Shown: one piece after another, positions 51,935 through 59,758 of the stretch
How the letters are laid out: each line of letters starts with the position of its first letter
How positions within the stretch are numbered: position 1 is the first letter of the stretch
From: RUG563 sp964549135
GTDB taxonomy: Bacteria; Bacillota; Clostridia; Christensenellales; Aristaeellaceae
Direction: 5' to 3'
Length of the DNA stretch: 64,000 bases
NCBI GenBank assembly: GCA_964549135.1
Contig: CAZJUJ010000001.1
Span: forward strand, 34,078-98,077
Translations under genes and position numbers: made by a program
The notes under the pieces: generated by a model
Database searches by the model: none
What the model was told of the DNA's origin: nothing
What the model saw: only the letters and a program-made list of their open reading frames with translations

Positions 51935-52000
51935 GAACGGGGACGGGAAAAAGATTGCGGGGAATCACTTTTGCGTCAAAAACCTCCTCCCGCAAAAATC
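51935..52000. repeat. Palindromic repeat copy E (mini copy)
   Basis: Directly after the stop codon: GGGGAACGGGGACGGG box, then a single degraded terminal hairpin (51957-51997, CTTTTGCGTCAAAAA core) flanked by TTGCGGGG and CCCGCAAAAA. The central part is missing, as expected from recombination between the two ends. Confidence 0.75.
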
Positions 52001-52128
52001 CCGTTCTTTCTGCAGGAATTTGCAAAAGTGTGCAGAATATCATGGTGTTCCTTGCATAAAAGCAAATTATCAGCCAAAGGCAGCGCAGGAAGCATCTGCC
52101 ACGGCAGCACAAGAAGGAGAAAGACACG

Positions 52129-53352
52129 ATGCAGTTATCTGAGAGCGGACGGCTACTGAAGGTAGGCGTCATTGGTCTGGGCGGGCGCGGGCAATCGCAA
52201 TTGCAGCTGATCAGCGGGATGCAGGATGTAAAGGTTCTGGCGGTATGCGATGTATATGCCGATCGGATAGAGCAGGGAAAGAAGATCGCCGCAGACGCCA
52301 TCGGCACCCAGGATTATCATGAGATTCTTGGCATGCCGGAAATCGAGGCTGTATTTATTTTCACCGATTGGAATTCGCATATTCCCATCGCCATTGAGGC
52401 CATGCGCGCAGGCAAAGAGGTAGCCATGGAGGTTGGCGGCGCCAATTCCGTAGCAGAATGCTGGGATATGGTGCGCACGGCAGAGGAAACCGGCAAAAAA
52501 TGCATGCTGCTGGAAAACTGCTGCTATAACGATACCGAGCTGACACTGCTCCATATGATCCGCCAGGGCGTATTTGGCGAACTGGTGCATTGCCAGGGCG
52601 CGTATGCCCATGATCTGCGGGATGAAATCGGTCTGGGCGATGTGAACCGCCATTATCGCCAGCGGAATTTCCTCCATCGCAATGGCGAATTGTATCCCAC
52701 CCATGAATTGGGCCCCATCGCCACTTATCTTGGCCTGGGCCGGGGCAACCGCATGCTTTCCCTCTGCGCCATGGCCAGCAAGGCCCGGGGCCTGCACGCA
52801 TGGCTGAAGGAAAACCGCGCCGATACGGATCTGGCCAGCGCCCAGGTAAACGAGGGCGATATTGTAACCACCATGATCTCCTGCGCCAATGGCGAAACCA
52901 TCCTCCTCTCCCATGACTGCACCCTGCCCCGCCCCTATTCCCGCGGCGGCGTGGTGCGCGGCACCAAGGGCATCTGGATGGAGGATAACCATTCCATCCA
53001 TATCGAGGGCAAAACGCCCCAGAAGGAAGGGGATTGGTCGCATTCCTGGGAAAGCGATGAAAAATGGCTGAAGGAATATCGCCACCCCCTCTGGGATGCC
53101 TATGAGGAATTCGGCAATCGCGGCGGCCATGGCGGCATGGATTACCTGGTACTGCGCGCGTTCGTGGAAAGCGTGCAGAATGCCACCCCCGCCCCCATCG
53201 ATGTCTACGATACCGCCATGCTGATGGCTATTACCCCCCTGACCGAAGAATCCGTGGCTATGGGCGGCGCGCCTGTGCCCGTTCCTGATTTCACCCGCGG
53301 CCAATGGATGCATCCCAGAACCCAAAAAGGCGAAGGTACCTACGCCCTGTGA
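52129..53352 (+). CDS. Gfo/Idh/MocA-family oxidoreductase, GH109-like
   Basis: 407 residues. NAD-binding Rossmann domain (KVGVIGLGGRGQSQLQLI, AVCDVYADR), EVAMEVGGANSV in place of the EKP motif, then ENCCYNDTELTLLHMIRQGV, AYAHDLRDEI and NGELYPTHELGPIATYLGL. The last segments match the GH109 glycosidases, which cleave N-acetylgalactosaminides or related sugars using bound NAD; a sugar dehydrogenase role is the alternative. No signal peptide. AAGGAG is 10 bases before the ATG. Confidence 0.85.
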   Translation: MQLSESGRLLKVGVIGLGGRGQSQLQLISGMQDVKVLAVCDVYADRIEQGKKIAADAIGTQDYHEILGMPEIEAVFIFTDWNSHIPIAIEAMRAGKEVAMEVGGANSVAECWDMVRTAEETGKKCMLLENCCYNDTELTLLHMIRQGVFGELVHCQGAYAHDLRDEIGLGDVNRHYRQRNFLHRNGELYPTHELGPIATYLGLGRGNRMLSLCAMASKARGLHAWLKENRADTDLASAQVNEGDIVTTMISCANGETILLSHDCTLPRPYSRGGVVRGTKGIWMEDNHSIHIEGKTPQKEGDWSHSWESDEKWLKEYRHPLWDAYEEFGNRGGHGGMDYLVLRAFVESVQNATPAPIDVYDTAMLMAITPLTEESVAMGGAPVPVPDFTRGQWMHPRTQKGEGTYAL

Positions 53353-53775
53353 CGGGGACGCAGAAAAGAACGGGGAGATAATTGCGGGAGGAGACTTTTG
53401 TGTCAAAAGCACCCTCCCGTTCCCTCCCGAAAACCGAGGACAGAGGGACGGGATTTTTGCGGGAGGATGCTTTTGCGTCAAAAGCACCCTCCCGCCCCCT
53501 CCCGAAAACCGGCTCTGGATGATTCATGGTGGGCTCCTGCCGAATTGAATGCCAGAGCAGCAAAAAATAAAAGCAGCCCTAAAAACAACAGCAATGCTTT
53601 CACGTTTGGCGAAGGCATTGCTGTTATTGTTTCTATTGCTATTCCTTTTTGCTGATCTGGCATTCGCTTTGGGTTTATCCCGCCATGAATCATCCAGAGC
53701 CGGTTTTCGGAGGGGGCGCGGAGGAACCGCTTTTGACACAAGGTGGTTCCCCGCAATATTTTTCCCCGTCCCCGT
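53353..53775. repeat. Palindromic repeat copy F
   Basis: Between the convergent GH109-like and ackA genes. Two left terminal hairpins (53381-53420, 53456-53495), a central hairpin (53585-53625), a right terminal hairpin (53717-53756), GAATGCCAGA and TCTGGCATTC arms, and GGGGACG/CCCCGTCCCC boxes at both outer edges. It begins at the stop codon of the upstream gene. Confidence 0.9.
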
Positions 53776-53783
53776 TCCGGTGC

Positions 53784-54974
53784 TTATTTGGAGACCAGTT
53801 CCAGGGTATCCTTGGCGATAGCGATTTCCTCGTTGGTGGGGATTACCAGAATCAGCACCTTGCTATCCTCAGCAGAGACGATCGAATCGGTGACGTTCGG
53901 CCAGGCGCAGGCGGCGTTCTTTTCCTTATCCAGCTTCGCGCCCATGAATTCGAAGCCGGCCATCACATCCTCGCGCAGCTTATAGTTATTTTCGCCGATA
54001 CCGGCCGTAAAGAGGATCACGTCCACGCCATTCATGGCGGCGGCGTAGGAGCCGATATACTTCTTGATGCCATAGATCAGCATATCCCGGGCCAGCTTGG
54101 CGCGCTCATTGCCCTCGGAGGCCGCCTTATCCACATCGCGCATATCATTGGAAAGGCCGCTGATGCCCAGCAGGCCGCTCTTTTTATTGCAGATATTGAG
54201 CATTTCACTGACGGTAAGGTTCTCATTATTGCAGATATATTCCACCACGGCGGGATCCATGCTGCCGGAGCGGGTGCCCATCAGCAGGCCCTCCAGTGGG
54301 GTGATGCCCATGGAGGTATCCACGCATTTGCCGCCGTCAACCGCCGCCAGAGAGGAGCCATTGCCCAGATGGCAGGTGATGATGCGCAGCTCTTCGGGCT
54401 GCTTGCTCACATAGCGGTGAGAGGTGCCATGGAAGCCGTAGCGGCGCACATGCAGGCGCTCATAATATTCATAGGGCACGCCGTACATATAGGCCTTGGG
54501 CGGCATGGTCTGATGGAAGGCGGTATCGAATACGGCCACCATGGGCGTGGTGGGCATAACCTCCTGGCAGGCCTTGATGCCCATCAGGTTGGCGGGATTA
54601 TGCAGCGGGCCCAGGGGAATATTCTCTTCGATGGCGTCCATAACGGCCTGATCGATAATCACGGATTCGGAGAACTTGCTGCCGCCATGCAGCACGCGGT
54701 GACCCACGGCGCTGATTTCATCCATGGATTTTACCACGCCGAATTTTTCATCCGTCAGGGCGTTGAGCATCATATGGCAGGCTTCCACATGATTCTTGAT
54801 GGGCGCGGTTTCCACATCCAGCACCTTTTCGCCATTGACCTTATGGGAATGATGGCCGTTGCTGTCCATGGTGATGCGCTCAACCAGGCCCTGGGCCAGG
54901 GTCTTTTCATCTTCCATGTTGATCAGCTGATATTTGAGCGAGGAGGAGCCGGCATTCACAACCAGAATTTTCAT
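53784..54974 (-). CDS. ackA: Acetate kinase
   Basis: 396 residues. It makes ATP and acetate from acetyl phosphate in fermentation. Signatures: MKILVVNAGSSSLKYQLI, VVAVFDTAFHQTMP, the catalytic-Arg region YGFHGTSHRYV, ITCHLGNGSSLAAVDGGKCV, and LFTAGIGENN. The pta partner is not in the window. The promoter at 55020-55048 leaves a leader of about 40 bases. Confidence 0.97.
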   Translation of the reverse strand: MKILVVNAGSSSLKYQLINMEDEKTLAQGLVERITMDSNGHHSHKVNGEKVLDVETAPIKNHVEACHMMLNALTDEKFGVVKSMDEISAVGHRVLHGGSKFSESVIIDQAVMDAIEENIPLGPLHNPANLMGIKACQEVMPTTPMVAVFDTAFHQTMPPKAYMYGVPYEYYERLHVRRYGFHGTSHRYVSKQPEELRIITCHLGNGSSLAAVDGGKCVDTSMGITPLEGLLMGTRSGSMDPAVVEYICNNENLTVSEMLNICNKKSGLLGISGLSNDMRDVDKAASEGNERAKLARDMLIYGIKKYIGSYAAAMNGVDVILFTAGIGENNYKLREDVMAGFEFMGAKLDKEKNAACAWPNVTDSIVSAEDSKVLILVIPTNEEIAIAKDTLELVSK

Positions 54975-55019
54975 AAAGAATGTACCTTCTTCCTTGTTTT
55001 CATAGGTTGAACCCCATAC

Positions 55020-55048
55020 ATTATAACGGAATAAATCGGTTTTGGCAA
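55020..55048 (-). promoter_or_regulatory. ackA promoter
   Basis: TTGCCA (55043-55048), spacer 17, TATAAT (55020-55025). Confidence 0.75.
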
Positions 55049-55094
55049 GGCGGCAGGCAAAGATATTCGGGAATTATTCCCATATCCTGCCGCC
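55049..55094. terminator. Hairpin after ridA abutting the ackA -35
   Basis: GGCGGCAGG (55049-55057) pairs with CCTGCCGCC (55086-55094), with an inner GGGAAT/ATTCCC pair. It begins 8 bases after the ridA stop and touches the ackA promoter. No T-run, so a 3' stabiliser or operator is as likely as a terminator. Confidence 0.5.
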
Positions 55095-55102
55095 CGAGAC
55101 GC

Positions 55103-55486
55103 TTACGCCTCCAGCGCAGCGATGCATTCGATTTCCACCAGCCCGCCCAGGGGCAGCGCCGCCACCTGCACGCAGCTGCGGGCGGGGAAAGCGCCCTCAA
55201 AATAGCTTTCGTAGATGGCGTTGACGGCGGAAAAATCCTTCAGATCCTGCACAAAGATGGTGGTTTTTACGATCTGGGCATAGGTAAGCCCGGCTTCTTT
55301 AAGAATCGCGCCGATATTCTGCATGGCAGCGTGGGCCTGCTTTTCCACGTTTTCCTCCAGCCTGCCCAGCCGGGGATTGATGCCCAGCTGGCCGGAGGTA
55401 AAGAGGAAATTGCCCATTCTTACCGCCTGGGAATAGGGGCCGATGGCCTTGGGTGCGTTTTCGGTGTGGATGATCTGCTTGCTCAT
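55103..55486 (-). CDS. ridA: RidA family enamine/imine deaminase
   Basis: 127 residues. RidA hydrolyses reactive 2-aminoacrylate and similar enamines made by PLP enzymes. Seen: APKAIGPYSQAVRMGNFLFT, SGQLGINP, and the active-site Arg in FPARSCVQVAALPLGGLVEIE. Homotrimeric cytoplasmic protein by family. It lies 40 bases after the SH3-repeat gene and may be read through from it. Confidence 0.95.
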   Translation of the reverse strand: MSKQIIHTENAPKAIGPYSQAVRMGNFLFTSGQLGINPRLGRLEENVEKQAHAAMQNIGAILKEAGLTYAQIVKTTIFVQDLKDFSAVNAIYESYFEGAFPARSCVQVAALPLGGLVEIECIAALEA

Positions 55487-55526
55487 GGCTTTTCTTTCCT
55501 TTCTTTTGCTGCTTTGGAGAATGGGA

Positions 55527-57994
55527 TCAATCGATGGTTTCGCCGGTCAGCGCTTTCCAGGCGCTGCGCAGCGTCTGCTGGTTCTGCACGCCGTAATTGG
55601 GGTCGTTCTTGGTGCATTCATCCATATCCCGCAGGAAATGGATGCACAGATGCCCGCCGAAGCCGTTATTCATGATGCTGCCGTAGAGGTGGGGGCGGTT
55701 ATGCATGGTGGCCATGGTCCATCTGCCGTCGGGCAGCTGCACATAGACGGGATGCACCTTCCAATCGCTTGCGCCCAGGGCGACATTCATGATCTGGGTA
55801 TCCCGCCAGGTAGTGGGCTGGGAATCGGCATGGCGGCCCAGCGAATAGAGGCTGATCGACCAGGAAAGGCCGCTCTGGGGCTCCAGAATGGTAATGATCT
55901 GCCCGGCCCTGATGGTGGGCTTGATGTCATCATACCAGTGCAATAGCTTCACTTCGTTTAAGGAGGGCGCGCTCCTGTACGCGCCGCTTAAATCCACCGG
56001 CTCCACATAGGTGGAATAGGGCTTGGCCGTACTGCCGTACAGCACATGCTGGGTCAGGGAATCGGCAATGCCGCTGATGACCAGGCTGTTTCGCTGCTGG
56101 AAGGCCACCACGGCGTTATGGGTATCGCAGTCATATTCGCCGTTGACCGTCACGGGATAGCCCAGCTCCTTCAGCGCCTTCTGCAGGGTGCTTACGCCGC
56201 TCTTTTTGTCATCGATCCGCAGCGTGGTATAGGAAATGGCGGCGTCGCTGGCCTTCCGGGCATTTTCGCTGGCCAGGATGGTAAAGGTCTGCGCCCCGGC
56301 AAGCCCGTCCACGCTCAGGCCGTTCTGGCCCTGGAAGGCCTTGACGGCGGAAATGGTATTGCCGTCATAGACGCCGGTTACGCTGACGCTGTAGCCCAAT
56401 TCCTCCAGCCGCGTCTGCACCCAGGAAACATCCTCCCCCGTCATGCCGCTCTTGAGCGTACGCTTGTACTGGGAGGGATCATTTTCCTCCGCAGCGGGGG
56501 CGTTTGTGGCGGTGCTGCCGCCGGTATTGCCGCCGGTGCTTCCGCTGCCTGTGCCGGAATTCGAAAGGAAGGTCAGGAAGCTGGTCATCACATAGCCGGT
56601 ATAGCCGTTATAGCTGACGGCGCACCAGCTATTGCCCCGGCTGCTGATTTCAAGAGAAGCGCCGTTGGGGATGGTGGTCAGCACCTTGGCGGTGGAGGAG
56701 GCCGAGGCCCGCAGATTGAGGGAGCCCCCCGAGGTGGTCACAACCGCGAAAACGCTCTGGCTGCCGCCCGGATTGGGCGTGGGCGCGGCAGTGGGCACGG
56801 GCGTGGAAACGCCGGAAGAGGCAAAGCGCAAAAACGAGGTCATCACATAGCCGGTGCAGCCGTTATAATAGGTAGCGCACCAGCTGCTGCCCCGATTGGT
56901 GATGATCAGCTGGGTATGATTGGGAATGGTGGTCAGCACCTTGGCCCCGCTCNNNNNNNNNNNNNNNNNNNNNNNNNNNNNNNNNNNNNNNNNNNNNNNN
57001 NNNNNNNNNNNNNNNNNNNNNNNNNNNNNNNNNNNNNNNNNNNNNNNNNNNNGGGAATGGTGGTCAGCACCTTGGCCCCGCTCTTGGCCTGTGCCCGCAG
57101 ATTGAGGGAGCCCCCCGTGGTCTGCACATAGGCAATGGTGCCGCCGCCCGGCGCGGTGGGCTGGGGCACGGCGGTGGGAATGCCGGTGGGCACGATGGTG
57201 GCAGAAGCGGCAAAGGAGAGGAATTTGGTCATGACATAGCCGCTGCAGCCATTATAGGTGACGGCGCACCAGACGCTGCCCCGGCTGGTCACATAGACCT
57301 GCGCGCCATAGGGAATGGTGGTTTTGACCGCGGCGGTATCCTTGGCCGATGCCCGCAGATTCAGGGAGCCGCCAGTGGTATTCACCCAGGCCCATTGCCC
57401 GCCCGTCTGGCTCCCGCCGGAGGGCGCGGCGGTGGGCACGGGCACAACGGATGCGCCGATGCGCAGAAATTCGGTCATGGCATAGCCGGAATAGCCGTTG
57501 TAGATCACGGCGCACCAGCTATCCCCCACCTGGGTCACAACCACGGAAGCACCGTTGGGAATGGTGGCAATGACCTGGGCGATGGAGCTGGCCGAGGCCC
57601 GCAGATTCAGGGAGCCGCCGGTGGTAGAAACCGTGGCGGCAATGCCGCTGATGCTGCCGATGCTGCCGGTGTTTCCGGTACTGCCGGTGCTGCTTCCGCC
57701 CGTCGGGGCATAGGCCGGGGCCAGGGAATAAAGCAGCGACAGCGTTTCATTCCCCGCAACGCCATCGGTTTTCAGCCCGTAGCGCTGCTGAAAGGCCTTG
57801 ACCACCCGCTGGGTGCCCGAGCCGTAATTGCCGTCCGCGCTCAGAGTATATCCAAGGGATTTGAGCGCCAGTTGCATATTCAGCACCTCGCTGCTGATAT
57901 CGCCCCTTTCCAGCTTTTCATAGGCAAGGGCCCCGGGCAGAACCAGGGAAAAAATCAGCATGAGGCTGAGCAGGCGTATCACCATGTGTTTCAA
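55527..57994 (-). CDS. Secreted SH3-repeat and peptidoglycan-binding protein (split by an assembly gap)
   Basis: Signal peptide (MVIRLLSLMLIFSLVLPGAL), one PG_binding_1 domain (about 30-90), bacterial SH3 repeats each starting GGSLNLRA and ending NGYTGYVMTSFL, two more PG_binding_1 domains, and a ~165-residue C-terminal domain with GGHLCIHFLRDMDEC. The TTG start at 57994 has AAGGAGG 8 bases upstream. The 100 Ns (56953-57052) and a duplicated 31-base flank break the frame; removing these 131 bases joins both parts in frame into 778 residues with four SH3 repeats. It probably acts in the wall, the C-terminal domain perhaps an L,D-transpeptidase-like enzyme (inference from the H-x-C-x-H motif). 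Confidence 0.85.
56953..57052. other. 100-N scaffold gap
   Basis: Exactly 100 N, flanked by identical 31-base sequences (56922-56952 and 57053-57083). It is likely an unmerged contig overlap within tandem SH3 repeats rather than missing sequence. Confidence 0.9.
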
Positions 57995-58031
57995 GGGAGT
58001 ATCCTCCTTATGTGCAGAAAATAACGAGAAT

Positions 58032-58060
58032 AGTATAGCATATTGTTCCGTAATTGTAAA
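58032..58060 (-). promoter_or_regulatory. Promoter of the SH3-repeat protein gene
   Basis: TTTACA (58055-58060), spacer 17, TATACT (58032-58037) with TGC before it. Confidence 0.7.
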
Positions 58061-58064
58061 CTCA

Positions 58065-58081
58065 TGTTACGAAAATGTTAC
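58065..58081 (+). promoter_or_regulatory. Candidate WalR box
   Basis: TGTTAC-GAAAA-TGTTAC fits the WalR (YycF) direct repeat TGTWAH-N5-TGTWAH exactly. It ends just upstream of the -35 of the SH3-repeat gene, the usual place for WalR activation of wall hydrolases. Confidence 0.55.
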
Positions 58082-58160
58082 AATCAAGAAAACTTTCATG
58101 TATTTCTGCTTTCGGGAAAAAATATTCCGGTATCCCTGCCCCAAAAAACGGGAAAAACCC

Positions 58161-58190
58161 TTGCCCGCACCCGTTTTTCCGTGATATGAT
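58161..58190 (+). promoter_or_regulatory. Promoter of the lipase-like/NptA operon
   Basis: TTGCCC (58161-58166), spacer 18, TATGAT (58185-58190) with TGA before it. Confidence 0.5.
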
Positions 58191-58228
58191 AGGGTGGGTT
58201 AGGATGGAAACGAAAGGGAGGATGAAGC

Positions 58229-59725
58229 ATGGAGGCAAGCGGGCGCTTTACCGGCTGCGATCTTTCTGACGTCACGCCCCTGACCATGCCCTGCACGAAG
58301 GCAAACGGGCTGCTCCGGCCCGATTTTTCTCCGGATGCCGCCCGGCTTTCTCTGGAGCTGGCGGCCACCGCCTACGATCTGGAACTGGACGCCTGGCGCG
58401 CCGCAGGCTGGCGGGATGTATCCTATCTGGTAAATGATGCGCTCTTTACCGGGGCCTCCGTCAATGGAAAGGGCATCGCCGGGGCGGTGGGCGAATATCT
58501 GCAGCGCCTGGCCCGGGTTCGCATGCGGACGGGCAATCCCATCAGCCAGCTTCGGGGGGCCATCCGCCCCAGGGAAGAAACGGAAACCTGCAAGGCCATC
58601 GTCATGCTGCATGTCGCCCCCGGCGGGCGCTATGTGGTGGCTATCGGCTTTATGGGCACGGGCAAGCGGATCTATGATTGGGTATCCAATTTCCGCGTGG
58701 CCCCGGAAAACGGCCTGCATCAGGGCTTTTCCCATTTGGCCCGGGAATTTGAAAGCCGCTGCGATCAGATTCTTTTTCCCCAGACAGCCAAGGAATTGCA
58801 GCTTCCTTCCCTCTCTCTTTCCGATATTTTCCGGGAATGCCGCCGCCCGGGCAGCCGCTTCCGCATCTGGATGGCGGGCCACAGCCAGGGGGCAGCCGTT
58901 ATGCAGGTGCAGGCCTTCCGGGAAATCCGGGGCGGGCTGCTGCGCCAGAATCTTATTGGCTACGGCTTTGCCTCCCCCAGCGTCATTTATGAAAATCCCC
59001 TCTGCGATCTGAGCAGCTTTCCTTTATACCATATCATCAATGCCGATGATGCGGTGGCCCGGGTGGGGGCCTGCCTGCATGTGGGGCGCTGCCGGGTATT
59101 CATGCCCGATGAAAAAATGCGCAGCATCTGCTATGCCGCAGGCTGGGAAAGCCCTGCCTTCCGGGAATTGCTTTCCATGCAGCGAGGCATCCGCAAGACC
59201 GAGGATGGGTTCATTTTCCTTCTGTCGCTGCTGCACGCGCTCAATAGCCTGCAGACCGGGGAATCCGCCGCCGTGCTGACCGGGCTGATGGGAAAATATC
59301 TGCCCGAAAGGCTGATGGAGGCCCTGGGCGGGCGGCTGGACAGCCTGCTGCGCTATCTGATCCGCAAAATTCAGCGGGTGTATCCCCTCATTTCCGGGGA
59401 GGAAACGCCTCCCGCCTCCAAAATTCTGCAGCTTCAGCGGCAATTGGCCCTGCTCATTTCCCGCTGCGGGGCCCGCGCCTTTGTCAGCGCATTTCTGATG
59501 GCCCTCTCCCTTCCCCATAAATTGCGAGGAAGCACCGATGGAAACGGCGTTGCCTCTTATCAATATATTGTCACAGAGCGGTTTGATGAATTGGAGCAGA
59601 AGGTCTGGTGCGCCCCCGCGCCCCTTTCCAGGCATGCCGCGGCCCCGCGCCGCAGCCGCCCTGCCCATCGCGCCGGCCGCTTCGCCCGGTATTCCGCCGC
59701 CCGAAGCCGGCACGCACGCCACTGA
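58229..59725 (+). CDS. Lipase class 3-like alpha/beta hydrolase
   Basis: 498 residues, no signal peptide. The nucleophile elbow is FRIWMAGHSQGAAVMQVQAF (G-x-S-x-G), preceded by strand VAIGFMGTGKRIYDWVSNF and followed by YGFASPSVIY and HIINADDAVARVG, which carries the likely acid Asp; this is the lipase_3 order. The C-terminal third is helical, and the last ~40 residues are Arg/Ala/Pro-rich and may be disordered or reflect a late frame change. Substrate unknown. It is followed after 33 bases by the phosphate transporter. Confidence 0.75.
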   Translation: MEASGRFTGCDLSDVTPLTMPCTKANGLLRPDFSPDAARLSLELAATAYDLELDAWRAAGWRDVSYLVNDALFTGASVNGKGIAGAVGEYLQRLARVRMRTGNPISQLRGAIRPREETETCKAIVMLHVAPGGRYVVAIGFMGTGKRIYDWVSNFRVAPENGLHQGFSHLAREFESRCDQILFPQTAKELQLPSLSLSDIFRECRRPGSRFRIWMAGHSQGAAVMQVQAFREIRGGLLRQNLIGYGFASPSVIYENPLCDLSSFPLYHIINADDAVARVGACLHVGRCRVFMPDEKMRSICYAAGWESPAFRELLSMQRGIRKTEDGFIFLLSLLHALNSLQTGESAAVLTGLMGKYLPERLMEALGGRLDSLLRYLIRKIQRVYPLISGEETPPASKILQLQRQLALLISRCGARAFVSAFLMALSLPHKLRGSTDGNGVASYQYIVTERFDELEQKVWCAPAPLSRHAAAPRRSRPAHRAGRFARYSAARSRHARH

Positions 59726-59758
59726 TACGCCGACCCCACCAAAGAGGAGGTTCTCCTG

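Noticed and set aside
56933..57994. Treating the SH3-repeat gene as a frameshifted pseudogene
   Set aside because: The break is caused by 100 Ns plus a duplicated 31-base flank, an assembly effect; the frame is restored when these are removed.
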